From: Meconema thalassinum | Lineage: Eukaryota > Arthropoda > Insecta > Orthoptera > Tettigoniidae | Assembly (NCBI GenBank): GCA_946902985.2 | Contig: OX336389.2 | Span: 1,079,219,788-1,079,283,787 of the forward strand | DNA length: 64,000 nucleotides | Direction of reading: 5' to 3' | Shown: in pieces, positions 1-11,068 of the stretch | How the letters are laid out: every line of letters starts with the position of its first letter | How positions within the stretch are numbered: position 1 is the stretch's first letter | Made by a program: the position numbers and the translations under genes | The notes under the pieces: generated by a model | What the model was told of the DNA's origin: nothing | The model's database searches: none | The model's input: the letters and a program-made list of their open reading frames with translations, nothing else

Positions 1-57
1 TCAGAGTAATTCATAATATTAAGAACACTTTTGTGGCGATAAACCTAATGTCCACTA

Positions 58-59
<2 letters not shown>

Positions 60-114
<55 letters not shown>
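60..114. repeat. (AAT)n microsatellite
   Basis: About 18 uninterrupted AAT units. On the minus strand this is the (ATT)n 3' tail of the adjacent SINE. The long isoleucine or leucine runs it would encode are artefacts. Confidence 0.95.
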
Positions 115-117
<3 letters not shown>

Positions 118-299
118 CTTTGGTTTTTTGTCCCTTTTTACTATTGTGGCTTTTAGAGACTTTGGGGTGCCGGAATTTTGCCCCGAAGGGGATCTATAAC
201 GTGCTAGTAAATCTACTGACACAGCTCCCGCACATTTGCGCACCCTCAAATGCCAGCTGATTGCACCAGGATTCGATCCTGCAACCTTGGGCACAGATA
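63..299 (-). mobile_element. tRNA-derived SINE, family A, copy 1
   Basis: Read on the minus strand, a B-box-like sequence (GGATCGAATCCTGG) is followed by a family-specific body containing ATAGATCCCCTTCGGGGC, and by a TAAAAAGGGACAAAAAACC end with an (ATT)n tail. A 12-bp target duplication, TCCACTAGAATA, lies at 51-62 and 300-311, so both ends are defined. The A-box half is missing, so the copy is 5'-truncated. Related copies are at 1185-1375 and 49278-49510. Confidence 0.85.
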
Positions 300-492
300 T
301 CCACTAGAATATCAATCAGTACACCACATCATATTACACTTACTGATTTAAAAGGTAACTAGTAAAGAAAGTATTTTAGTAATTTACTGTAATTCCTACT
401 GTAGAGTATCCTGGTAATAGTGTTAAGATGTGCAGCCTACATTTCCAAGCTAAAAGACAACAAACATATATAACAAAAGTTTCTTGGCAAAG

Positions 493-760
493 CTGGCCTT
501 GCGGTGTTGGGGTAGCGCGTCTGCCTCTTACAAGGAGGCCGGGTTTGATTCCCGGCTCCCACTCAGTCTCGTGAGGACAACTGAGTAGCTATCTGACAGT
601 GAGGCAGCGCCCCGGTCACGCAAACCAAAGATTAATGACCGAGGGGATCCGACGTGCTGACCATGCATCATACCACAATCTGCAAGCCAAATGGTTGGGC
701 AGCGGTCCCTCGGTAGGCACAGGCCTATCATGGGATGTGGTGCCAAGGGGTTTTGGGTTT
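493..760 (+). mobile_element. tRNA-derived SINE, family B, copy 1
   Basis: An A-box-like TTGGGGTAGCGCGTCTGCC and a B-box-like GGGTTTGATTCCC are about 30 bp apart. The body shares long blocks with the copy at 10518-10810, such as the ATTGAGTAGC/TCTGAC-GTGAGGCAGCGC segment and the final GTGCCAAGGGGTT. No clear target duplication was found, so the ends are approximate. Confidence 0.8.
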
Positions 761-837
761 GATTGAAACAAACATAAGTGTCCACAAATGTGACTGTCAT
801 AGCATACAAGAGGCTGAACAGTTTTCTTCTCCACTGT

Positions 838-1593
838 CTCAGGTGGATCCTTCAGATCTCATGGAGAGGCAAAGTACCTAACATGGCTGTTGGGATGAAA
901 GGAAGCATGCAGGCATCTCCAGTATGTATGCCTTGCTCAGACCAAGGTGGCTAAGATGACTGGGTCATATCTGGTGAACGGACAAGTGAATGCCCAAGTC
1001 CTTGCTGTATGGGGAACTGCTTGAGGGGACAAGGCCAGCTGGTAGATCATATCATCCCTTCAAAGATGTTTGTAAAAAGAAAAAAAGATTAAGAGTCTGG
1101 GAAACAACTGCTAATGACCGGGAGGCTTGGCAAATGGCTGTGCGGAAGCAGGTTCTGACATCAGAAAGATAAAGTATTGATATTCATGGTTTTATGTCCC
1201 TTTTAACTACTATGGGTTTTAGAGATGCCGGGGTGCCGGAATTTTGCCCTGAGAGGGATCTGTAATGTGCCAAATGTACAGACATGGCTCCCTCGCATTT
1301 GTGCATCCCAAAATGCCAATTTGACTGCTCCTTGGGAACAGTAGGCGACAATGTTACCTCTGCACCACACAGCCAGTCAGAAAGAAAAAATAAGTGAAGA
1401 GAAAAAATAAGTGAAGAACTGATGACAAAGAGGGCAAGATGGAAAGAGAGTGACTTCTTCCCGAAGCCCATGTTTTGTATGTCAAAATTGCAAAAGAGAC
1501 TACCACTGTTGGGTTGGCCTCTTGAGCCACTCAAGACACTGCACGAACATAACCAGTGTGCTACACCATCTGCCTGCAAGGACGAAAGGATGC
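838..1593 (+). pseudogene. LINE remnant: C-terminal end of reverse transcriptase polyprotein with terminal zinc-finger motif
   Basis: The translation of 990-1172 contains MPKSLLYGELLEGTRPAGR, a frame that runs on to WETTANDREAWQMAV. This resembles the end of many animal non-LTR polyproteins (LLYGEL..G.R..GR, then WE..A.DR..W). A second block (1450-1560) gives CQNCKRDYHC then GLLSHSRHC, a C2H2-like finger of the kind that ends such polyproteins. The two blocks are separated by a family-A SINE flanked by imperfect copies of TCAGAAAGA. There are several frameshifts and no intact ORF. The right end is cut by the hAT-1 insertion at 1599. Confidence 0.65.
1185..1375 (-). mobile_element. tRNA-derived SINE, family A, copy 2
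   Basis: It shares the family-A body on the minus strand: a GATCC-CT-GGGC-AAAATTCCGGCACC block and a TTAAAAGGGACATAAAACC end. It extends further 5' than copy 1 and includes an A-box-like TGGTGCAGAGGTAACA. It has inserted into the LINE remnant at 838-1593, with the imperfect duplication TCAGAAAGATAAA / TCAGAAAGAAAAA. Confidence 0.75.
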
Positions 1594-2831
1594 CTATTCA
1601 GGGTGTCGAGCGATGACCTTTTTTCAAATTCCCGTATTTCCCGTACGAAAATCCACCAAATTCCCGTATATTTTCGAACTCTCTAAGACTTAAGAGTTCG
1701 CACACCGAACGGCTGAAAAATGAATCTTAAAGCGCGAATCAAGATTTTCTGGCGTAAGTGTAACTGCATTTTTGGAGATACTTCCGCATCCCACGGGTGA
1801 TGGCGAGATTTAGGCCTAATCCGTAGCGCGAGCAAAGAGCGCGCGCGAGTGAACTCTCTCTCGCAGATACCGTTTACCTGAGGAGAGCTGATATAAATGT
1901 CCGTTTTACTGAGAAGGGTTGAGAGAGTAGAGAATACAAGTGTCACATAATAAATGTTTACGGGAAGTGACTGAATTGTATGTTAACGTAACCGTATAGA
2001 GCTCCCACGAGTTAAAATGACACCGAAGCTTATGCATAGCGAACATCCGGTCCGCGAATCGCCATTTGATTTTCATTGGCAGTGAATCGTTCGTTCGCTA
2101 TTATCTTCTTTATTATTTCGGATTGTGGTTTTGTTTTTAGGCGTTCAACTTATGAAATAAGAACTGGAGTGTTGGCCTTTCATTAATATTCCAAAGACAA
2201 GTGTCTCCTAAAAGAGTAATTAGTAAAACTTCGCATCAGAGACGACCATAACAAACAGCTTGCCTACAAAGTGTGCGATTTGCACATTTAAAACGGCAGT
2301 GGTCTAACATATCTTAGGCTAAAATAATTAAGTTGGCGCAAATTAAATATGTTATATGTGAGAATATTATTATAATTTGCTATCCGGTTGTTACACAGTA
2401 TTAGTATATTATGCATTAACGTGACCCGTTTAAATGCTAAATTGTGACGGAAGCTACGAGTTATAGGCTATTCGCCGTACGGGTAGGCCTAATATTTACT
2501 AACAACGCGTCGTTTCTTCTTTAATATTCATTTAATCATTATAATTGTAATCGCCTATCTATTAACAGGGTGTCTACTGTAAGGATGAAGTAAAAATTAG
2601 TTACTTTTTAGCTACCTTTTAGTTACCTTTTAGTTAATTTTAGTTACCTTTGAATTCAAGATACGTCTGCGGTCTGCAAGCAAAGAGGCTCATCACGCGG
2701 TGAAGAAAAACAGCTATGTACTGTGTTTAAAGCGGTAAATACAATTCACTTAGGGAGTTATAAAAATTTTTAAAATAATAAATAAATACTAGATATTTAT
2801 TATCAAATGAGTTGTTTCAGCTAATATGTCG

Positions 2832-3567
2832 ATGATGATGATGATGATTGTTGTTTTAAGGGGCCTAACATCTAGGTTATCGGCCCCTGATGGTTTGGGT
2901 GATCGTGAAGATGAAAATGAAAGGCAAACTTAAAACTAAAACTAACTACCAACCTACATACTAGAAGAAGAAATGGAAAACTAAAGGAGAATAAGGCAAA
3001 TAAAGGACAGGAGGAAAAGAAATGCCCTCAATCCTCGAAGAATGCGGATTGAGGGACTTGGAAGGAAGGAGAGCCATGAAAGGCAGATAGGAAAGTGAAA
3101 GAGGAGAGGGTCCGCCCCGAAGGTAAGGGACAAAAGGGGAAAACGGACCCAGCTCAGTAATCCCTCGGGTTCGCCAACTCCCGAACTCACCAGCCGTGAG
3201 CCCCTGAGGGTGTAGCATTATCTAGGGTGCACCAAAAGTGGTGGGGCTACATACACCCTGCCTCCTTGAGGGTCTGGAGCAGAAGGCAGGAGAGAACATG
3301 AAAAGAAAAAGAAGGCTGACCCCTCGCAGAAGGAGGGAATCAGAAAAGATGAGACAAGGGCCAATTAAGGCGGGAAAGGAAGAGACTCCCTAGGCCTCGG
3401 ATACCCTAATACCGTCGGGGTCGGAAGAGAACAAGAGTTGACCAAGTGAGGTCGACAGGAAAGAAGACAGAGAGGAGCCCGGCACAAGTAAGTGGAAGCA
3501 ATGCCGGACTCAGCTGGGGCCCCGTGGTCGCCAACCCACTTCCCACTAGGTGTGAGCCCCTGGGGGA
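2832..3567 (-). mobile_element. 736-bp retroposon with internal dimer structure and (CAT)n tail
   Basis: It is bounded by a perfect 13-bp target duplication, AGCTAATATGTCG (2819-2831 and 3568-3580). On the minus strand it begins CTTCCCCCAGGGGCTCAC and ends ATGTTAGGCCCCTTAAAACA followed by (ATC)n. Two similar blocks of roughly 80 bp (GGGGCTCAC..GTGAG/GGGAAGT..GTTGGCGA..GAGCTG/CAGCTGAGTCCG) recur about 360 bp apart, so it looks dimeric. No ORF or clear tRNA boxes were found. It could be a dimeric SINE or a LINE-derived 3' end. Tail fragments recur at 30041-30082 and near 62035. Confidence 0.8.
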
Positions 3568-3639
3568 AGCTAATATGTCGTCTTGTGCACAAGGCGTTTT
3601 TATAATTGCCAAGAGGTTGCTCTGCTCTTGACCGTTTGG

Positions 3640-4510
3640 CGAGATTTCCTTTGTCCCCGCGGTAGATCACGAATAAATTTATGGAACGTTACGTGATTGT
3701 AACGGAATTCTGTCTTCGCAGTCAAGTATGGAGAAATTTCGAGATGTTACACGATCGGCGCTGTTCTCGCCCGTTTGTCGAGATTCCCGTAGTTTTCGCG
3801 ATAGAACACGGATAAATATCGCGATTTAGATAATAAGTGTCACTTTTAGTCGTTCGACGAGATTTCCATTGTCCTTGAGGTCGGGCACGAGAAAATATAA
3901 CATTATTAGGCAATCGGCGCCACTTGCTGTCCGTTTGACATGAATCCAGTTTTCCTCGTCATTGAATGCGGAGAAATAACGCGATGTATCGCAATCGCTG
4001 CCGCTCTCGGCCGTTTTACGAGATTCACGTTGTCCTCGCGATATTATGCATACCGCGCCGCACCCGGCCGTTGAACGATTGTCTATTCGTCCTGACTGAA
4101 TGGTGGATGCAAGCTCAGGGTTGGGCATGGTTAAAATTCACGAGTAGTTATGGACAAGTTGTATGGCCGGCACCGTGATTCCTGCTGTCCCTATGCTGTG
4201 GTTGGGAGCTCATCAGTTCAGGGTGGATCACGAGGAGAAATTAGTATCGCGACGCTACGTAGGCTGTCAATTCTAAGTGGGTTGATGCACTTCTCGCTCC
4301 CCGTACGCTTTTAAGTATACGGTCATGGGAAAAGTGGCGAGTAGGTTTCGGAATGTTTCGTGATTGGTGCCCAATCATCTTTGACGGGATTCCCGCAGTC
4401 CTCGTGGTCACAAGTTCACGATAGGGGACGGGTTTTATGATTTTACGCTACTGACGACGATCTCGGTCCATTTGACGAGATTCCCGCAGGCAAGTCGTGC
4501 GGTCAGCCGG
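3640..4510. repeat. Degenerate ~80-bp tandem repeat inside hAT-4
   Basis: At least six diverged units share a core like CGTTTGACGAGATTCCCG, then TCCTCGCGAT, then ACGGATAAATATCGCGA, then AATCGGCGCC. Period and copy number are by eye. The same block occurs inverted in 41100-42550. Confidence 0.6.
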
Positions 4511-7500
4511 CCGTCTTGAGTCGGTATCAAATATTAAGAATTATTCTGAGAGGATTGCACGAATAATACGACTAAAGGACAAGTTTTCTTTCGAATGCGA
4601 ATCACGAATTATACAAACTATACAAGTTTTCGAAATAACCGGTTAGATTATAATATATCCGATGGAACCAAAGGTCGAAGGAAAAATCGACATATAACGG
4701 AATTTCGAATTAACCATACTGGATGTCGCAAATTTACGAGACAGATTTTTAAAATAAGTTATAGCCTACGCATTTCGAAGCTTTTTCAAAATCCTTTTTC
4801 GAAACGGTAACATTTCGCAGGATTGCGACATTAAATTATTTCGCGTTATTTCTGGACTTCAATTTGACAGTCTCCAAATAAATGCGAGGTTTCTGATTCA
4901 TTTCAGAAGTTTTCGCGAATAAACGTCTCGCGAAAAGTCAGGTTTCCTAATAACACAGATAAGTATTTCACACAAAACCAACAAGTCATCTTGATGCCGA
5001 AAATATACGCTGAACGATGTATCCTCAGTATGCATTTCCTGGAGGTCGGGCACGGGGAAATATAGCTTATGCAATCGGCGCCGCTTGCGTGAAACTCGCT
5101 CCATCCCAATCTCTGAGCCTAGAGGCACGAGTTTAAATGATTCAATCCGCCTTCGGAAAATTTTCGTTACCCTTATGTAAAATTCGTTACTTTTTCGTTA
5201 CATTCGTTACCCATTTGTAAAATTCGTTACTTTTTCGTTACTTTCGTTACCGGTAGACACCCTGATTAACACTTATTTAACCAATAATCATTTTATAATT
5301 ATATACATACTCCAGGTATTGCAAGAAAGTGATATTTGATAGCACATGCGGTTCCATCTAAAAATCCAACCGTGCCTAGTTTTCAGTATCTATGGAAAAT
5401 ATTATCGTAAGTTAATAAACCAAACAACTGGCGACAATTTGTTAAAAACGCTCATTTACATCTTCACCCTAGTCTACGTAAAGTACCATACGGTAATAAC
5501 TGAAAGAGTAGGGGGGGTTATGACCTCAATTTCACAAACGAACGAACCTCATTTTGCATGAATTATGGAACCCGAATCCTAACGGAGGTATGGATTGTCT
5601 GCATTTAGAAATATGTCAGTCAATAATTTAAAACAAAATGCCAGAAAACTAAATACAAAAAGCTGCGTGCCTACTACGGTGTAAAGCTCCGTGAAAAAAA
5701 TACACCTCGCCAAGATTATATGACATGCATACACCTAAATACAATCAATCATCCAATTGAAGAAACACTTTCTTTGTCACGATCTTATAAGCAATTCAAA
5801 CAAACTGCTGTAATTTACGGGAAAATGTGCAACATTTAGAGACTACGGGTGTTGTATGTGGCACAACGTTAGCTGACATTTCGCATCATTAATACAAAAG
5901 GAATGAACACATGCAGAGCTTTTTCACTGCACGCAGCTGAAGGTCATATTCTTGGTGCATTTTACGTTCTCTTAACAAGAATAATTTGCTTAGTTACATG
6001 CAAGGAAAATTGTAGTACACAGTTCCCATTGCTTTCATTACCTGACTACTAAACCAAAAGCTGGTAATGCATAACCATACGCCGGTATTTTCGAAAGAAA
6101 ATGTAAGCCCTATAGGAGCCCGGAACAAGGCGATACAATTTTCTACACTACTGAAAATATTCAAACTACCCTTTGTAATAATGAATAATAATTTTGGGGG
6201 TCATGTAGTAATAAGATGTTACCCACCCACTATCCCTTTTTAGATCACGACTTTTATAGTAAAATTGGAGGTGTGTCCGCTATTACTCGCGTAAATTATG
6301 GGACAAATACAGTATTGCTAACCCCGCAAATTCGGTACTGACAGCCTTCCTGTCACTATGCCCCGATTTTCCTCTCCGCAACCTACGGTCGCCACATAAC
6401 AAGACCCTATGACCAACCGCCACACGGCAAGAATTCTGAGCATGCTTTTCACCTACACCCTGTATTTCGAAGGAAACAACACGAAGGATATGTCGGGAGC
6501 TTGAAACAGCTGATCTGTGTTGCTAACTTTTTAGTGTTTTTGTAAATCAACTGATTCGAATCATACACAGTGCTACACTTCAGACATTATTTCTGTACAA
6601 TTATACGTAATATATTTTAAAAGACGATCCTGAGTCAACGCCGAGGACATTTAAACAGAGAAATACGATATTTTTAGATGAATAAATACATTACACACCG
6701 AAGCTATGATACCTTTATCATCGGTATTCAATTCAATAAATACGACAAAGAGGGCAAACACTCTACAGCTAATGAATATAAAAACACTCACCATACAATG
6801 ATTATCCTTTAACATGAAACAAGAGTCTGAGTGGAGGTCGTTCACAACTTACTACAGTAGTTGACAGATAACACCATGCACTCTCACTGAATCGCGACTC
6901 TACGGTTAATATTAGCTTTCGTGATAATACAAAAGTTAAGGTAAGGTAAAGACATATTTAGCACTGAGCACTCAAACAACTCTGTGGCGATATTATTGCC
7001 GTGGTTTTATATCGTCGAGTTGTAGGCTATTGAATGACAGACGGTATTTAGAACACTATGACGGGAAACAATAGCCTGTGCTCTATTATCGATTGACGCA
7101 AGCGAACTGACACCAATAAATAAATTATCCTCAGTCACTTGGCAAGGATTTCTTTGACACCCTCCATCCCTTCACTGTCCCTATCATCATCACCACCATC
7201 ATTGTCTTCGTCAGAGCTTGATGAATTGCCAAGGTTAATAATCATTTCATCCACCACAATATCCAGATCGCATTCAGTATTTCTTTCTGCACATGCTGTA
7301 CGGGATGTGTCCAGTCCTCGGGTCGAACTTTGGCGAAGTAAAAGTAAGGAAACAATGACAATGAAAGGAAATCCGACACAGACAGTGGTTAAAAAGCGAC
7401 TGAAACAATGCCTGCCCATACGGGAAGAATTCTGTCACTTGTGTGGTGTATTTTGTAGCCACATGTTGGTGACGGGTGTTTGATAGTAAAATGTCGAGAG

Positions 7501-7826
7501 CTGTGAGATATTGTTTGTAGTTTTTGAAATGTATGCATGTGTGACGCATTTGCATTGAGTGTTTGCACGGACTTTAAAACAATTTGGTGTGTGCATCTCC
7601 ACTGCGAAAGAAGAGCATGGAAATGCTAAAAACAGTAAAATTCCACACGCGACACGCCGCGAATACTTTTTAATTTAGATTTATTTTATCAAAGTAGATA
7701 ATAGAAAATAAAATAATGCAAAACGAAATTAAATAAGTCACTTTGACAAATACAAGATTGTTACTAGGAACTTCAGTTATACACAGCACAAAATTAAGTT
7801 CTTTTGACAGTACTTTTTTTTTCTTT

Positions 7827-8520
7827 TTAATTCCTGGAGATCTTTCGTGGCTTTTCTTTCGACTGCCACCTTAGCCGTCGCTTTGCACCTGTTTTGCTTC
7901 CTTCGACACGGCATAGGAGTTTCGTGCAGTATGGACTCTTGCTCACGGTTATCCTTTCTACTCCATCAGCTGCCATCACAGCGTCCAGAACAGTATGCAT
8001 GCCAATCAGACTTGCTTCTTTGAGACTGACGATCATGCAATCCTTGTTCAGGGAGAAACCTCTGTCTAAAGCTGAATTGTTGTGATACAAAATCAGTATA
8101 ATTTTAACGAAGCTTGTGAGATCGTGTTTGGCAGGAACTGAGGAAGGTGCTGAAGCCACTAATTCAGACCACAGCACGTCGAGCCATAGCACTTTCCCGT
8201 CGAACTGCTTCAAACGCGCAGTGACGGAGGGCAGTCTCAGAAGTGCGGAGTAGCTGCTCTTGATGCGGTCAGCCATTGCGCCAGAAAGCAAAATCTTCTG
8301 ATTACAAAGAATTTCCAGGGCAATGACGATCCTAACTTCTTCAAACTTAAGAGTCTCAGCGACCCCTATAGGGTCTAGGCAGGAAATAACACAGGACTCT
8401 TGTGAGCAAGAGTGGACCTCTCTTTGATTTTTTCAGCCATAGGATAAGAATGTACAATTTTCGGTAGTTGGTGCGAAATTGCAGCACATCCGCGTATGGA
8501 ATTTTCTGAGATCTTTAGCT
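7827..8520 (-). pseudogene. hAT-1 transposase C-terminal remnant
   Basis: A 154-residue open stretch (8291 to 7827) contains NNSALDRGFSLNKDCMIV, the equivalent of the hAT C-terminal dimerisation signature (SNA.LERGFS.NKE in better copies). The terminal segment is basic (KEKPRKISRN). It aligns throughout with the hAT-2 remnant at 28417-29028 and more distantly with the hAT-3 transposase end. Upstream coding to about 8520 is recognisable but out of frame. The N-terminal DNA-binding region and most of the catalytic core are absent. Confidence 0.7.
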
Positions 8521-9383
8521 GTTAACTTCTTTAAAGGCTGCTCTTGTCGAGAAACCCAGGTCTCCTCTGAATAACAATGCGGACTGATTCCTGCATGTCA
8601 TTGTCAGCAACGAGCGCGGAGAGGGTACGGCCGGCGGTCGGCGGTCGGCCAGGCAATGCATGCATTCGACGTTGGCTGGGTTCTCATCCCGCTTAGCGCT
8701 CTATCGGTGACGCAAATTGAGGGTGGCAGCGCGATCTGCAGGCGAAATAGAAGACTGAGCGGGAGGACTCTACCGAGCGTTCGGGGGCTAAGAAGCCAGG
8801 CATTATGAGACTTTTCAAGATTTCCCGTATCAAGTGCGAATTTCCCGTATGATTCCCGTATTTTTCCCGGGTCACTAAAACTCCCGTATAATTCCCGTAT
8901 CGCTCGACACCCTGCTATTACAAGAATTCCAACCGAACTCGAATGAACCAACATAAAGGAAAACTTCAGTACAATCAACAATGGCACAATTTTAAGAACG
9001 TTATTCCAGCAATGCCCCGCAAACCCCTACCTGATTAGGGCCCGACCCAGCTCATACCTGAACTCAAGAGCAATCGAGCATGCCCAGCATATCGGGTAAA
9101 GGTCAGGCCGCCATTCAGATGGCTGGGTCAGGCCTTCCTTGCTCTGGTAGGAGTAAGAATCGGGTGTGCCCGACCTGATATACAGGGTGAAGAAAAATGC
9201 CGGACTTGGAGGTCGGCATGCGGTTCCTCGCCGAAATTCATGACAAATGTTTATCTGGTAAAACCTAGTCCCGCCAATAGATTTAATAGAAATGTGAGTT
9301 AAGATACGAGGCTCTGACAACGCTGTAACTGTGTGCAGTGTGGCCAAGAACAAGTCGAATGAACTCGGCACTGTACCAGAGCT

Positions 9384-9455
9384 GTCTCATTAGCTCAGTG
9401 GGAAAAGGTAATGCCGTGAATGCTGGTAATGGTCAAATCGCGTTCGCGCCATAAA
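9384..9455 (+). other. tRNA-like segment, probably a SINE head or decayed tRNA
   Basis: TAGCTCAGTGGG is a good A-box, and the spacing suits a tRNA of about 70 nt. The expected B-box is degenerate (GGTCAAATCGCG). I do not call a functional tRNA. Confidence 0.3.
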
Positions 9456-9545
9456 GTTTTTCAGTTGAAGTATCAAATTGTATCCAGTGTACACTTCCAC
9501 AATGCAATATATGTCGTGTACTATGACCTCTCGATACTGTTACTT

Positions 9546-9775
9546 TTCTTCTTCTTCTTCTTCTAACCGATGAGGCCATCTATGGACCACGCGCCAATTT
9601 CAATTCTTCACTCTTTGTTGTTTTCTCTTCCGTTTTTCCTGATATTTCTTCATTCTTCGACTAAGATGCTTTTTTCTGTCCTCAGACCACTTCGCTCCAG
9701 GTTTCCTTTCCACTCTTCCCCGGAATCCTTCCATACTTAACACCTTCTTTAGAAAACTTCTCTGTCCACAGTGTC
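9546..9775 (-). mobile_element. 5'-truncated LINE 3' end with (GAA)n tail
   Basis: On the minus strand a Lys/Arg-rich degenerate coding tail leads into GGCGCGTGGTCCATAGATGG, then GCCTCATCGGTTAG, then (GAA)n at about 9547-9562. This layout is typical of 5'-truncated non-LTR retrotransposons. The related sequence at 14356-14643 ends near the junction at 14643, consistent with insertion here. Confidence 0.5.
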
Positions 9776-10517
9776 GTCTTCTCTTATATTATTTCTTTCT
9801 GTTACCTTTATTTAAACATTCAAACATAACATGGATTTCTTACAGACGTAAACAACCACTTTGTTTCGTCCATGGCAGAAATAAAGCCAATAGAATATAA
9901 TAGTGGATACAGTAACATAGTCTACAGTATATCCAATGAGGTACAGAAAACACAATAGGGCTACACTAGATTGCCCATTACGCTACGCACAATAATTCCA
10001 TTCAGTACGTTTGACGTCCAGTTTTATCTTCACACAGCCGGGAACTGACGTCACAAAACAAAATAATAAACAACCTGACGTACATTCGAACAGTAGCTCC
10101 TTGGTGGGTGTGGATTTGATAACCCAGCAGTCTACTTTGTGAGCTACGACAGCTGGTACGGTAGTGCAGGGTGATACACATTCCTCTGTACATTCCGATG
10201 CGCTGCAGGATGTGACGGTGTTGCCAGCTTCTCGCATTGATACATGTGTTTTCAAACTGCACTTGCTCCGATTTTGCTATAGAGACTTTTGTCTTGCATT
10301 TGGATGAGGAGTCGCAAGCCGACCTCCAAGTGCGGCATTTTTTCTTCACCCTGTATTTATTTTTCCTAGTGTTTCAGCATTTAATACCTGCATTAGATGC
10401 CTGGAATAATTGAATAGATCAAAATGATACAATCAGTTGCAAGCAAAAGAACCAACATTACAATTATGATAAAACCAACTATAAATATGGATTTAACATC
10501 ACCTATAGGCTTTAAAT

Positions 10518-10810
10518 GCCGGCCCCGTGGTGTTGGTGTAGCACGCATGCCTCTCACCAGGAGGCCCAGGGTTCGATTCCCAGCTCCGTCAGGGATTTTA
10601 GAAACCGACGTGAGGGCTGAAACGGGGTGCACTCAGCCTAGTGAGGACAATTGAGTAGCAGTCTGACGGTGAGGCAGCGCGCCAATCACGAAAACCAAGA
10701 TTAACGGCCGAGGGGACCCGATGCGCTGATCACGTGTCGCCCTAATATCTGCAGGCCAAATGGCTGGGCCTAGGCCTAGACCCTTCACGGGCTGTAGTGC
10801 CAGGGGTTAT
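10518..10810 (+). mobile_element. tRNA-derived SINE, family B, copy 2
   Basis: Full-length copy. It has an A-box-like TTGGTGTAGCACGCATGCC and B-box GGGTTCGATTCCC. A perfect 14-bp target duplication, TATAGGCTTTAAAT, lies at 10504-10517 and 10811-10824, fixing its length at 293 bp. It ends in GTGCCAGGGGTTAT without a long A tail. Confidence 0.9.
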
Positions 10811-10824
10811 TATAGGCTTTAAAT

Positions 10825-11064
10825 AAGTTTATTCAAAATTTCTGTATTATCTCATGGTCATTTTGGGTCTCCATTTCAATTGACTCTTGGAGAACATTGC
10901 CATAGAAAAATTATCTTTATTTCACTGTGGGACACAGTGACAATGAGATTGGTTTTTCACAATACGAGATCAAATGTGATTTTATTATGTATTCCAGGGC
11001 CTCCATGGCCTGTATGGAGTTGCCTTTGCTTTTACTATTAGACTTAATGCCTCTAAATTTAAAT
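10825..11064. other. Unassigned AT-rich stretch
   Basis: No gene, terminal repeat or repeat family was recognised here. Confidence 0.5.
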
Positions 11065-11068
11065 TTAA

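Larger units (their letters stand above)
2566..5264. mobile_element. Nested hAT-like element hAT-4 with 5-bp duplication
   Basis: The left end CAGGGTGTCTAC and right end GTAGACACCCTG are perfect 12-bp inverted repeats. The 5-bp duplication ATTAA lies at 2561-2565 and 5265-5269. Subterminal clusters of GTTAC-type motifs lie at 2583-2650 and 5155-5250. No transposase is recognisable. A truncated, inverted relative occurs at 40988-42558. Assignment to hAT rests on terminus and duplication similarity only. Confidence 0.8.
1599..8914 (-). mobile_element. hAT-type DNA transposon hAT-1 (7.3 kb, with nested insertions)
   Basis: The terminal inverted repeats share 16 bp (CAGGGTGTCGAGCGAT), at 1599 and ending at 8914. 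The 5-bp target duplication CTATT lies at 1594-1598 and 8915-8919. Both ends carry repeated TTCCCGTAT motifs within about 90 bp, probably transposase-binding subterminal repeats (inference). The coding remnant is on the minus strand (7827-8520). A second copy, hAT-2 (26151-29462), matches it but lacks 2005-6110 and about 6768-7135. hAT-1 contains the nested hAT-4. It is non-autonomous, because the N-terminal and central transposase regions are missing. A 5-bp duplication is unlike the 8 bp of classical hAT and fits the hAT5-type group. Confidence 0.85.
9183..10353. mobile_element. Tc1/mariner-like non-autonomous element
   Basis: Inverted repeats of about 35 bp begin CAGGGTGAAGAAAAATGCCG and include CTTGGAGGTCGGC. 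TA dinucleotides flank both ends (9181-9182, 10354-10355). There is no recognisable transposase. A LINE tail (9546-9775) and a tRNA-like segment (9384-9455) lie inside. The part at about 9775-10040 recurs in inverse orientation at 14356-14643. Confidence 0.75.

Noticed and set aside
33..294. Proteins with long Ile or Leu runs
   Set aside because: Translation of the (AAT)n tail of a SINE.
7135..7555. Open frames on both strands conserved in hAT-1 and hAT-2 (7135-7555 and 27524-27871)
   Set aside because: Conservation is expected from common descent of the two copies. Frames differ between copies and no domain is seen, so I did not call a gene.
10530..10590. tRNA gene suggested by A and B boxes
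   Set aside because: The boxes are the head of a 293-bp SINE with a 14-bp target duplication. The same applies at 15900-15960, 27180-27260, 55770-55830 and 58000-58050.
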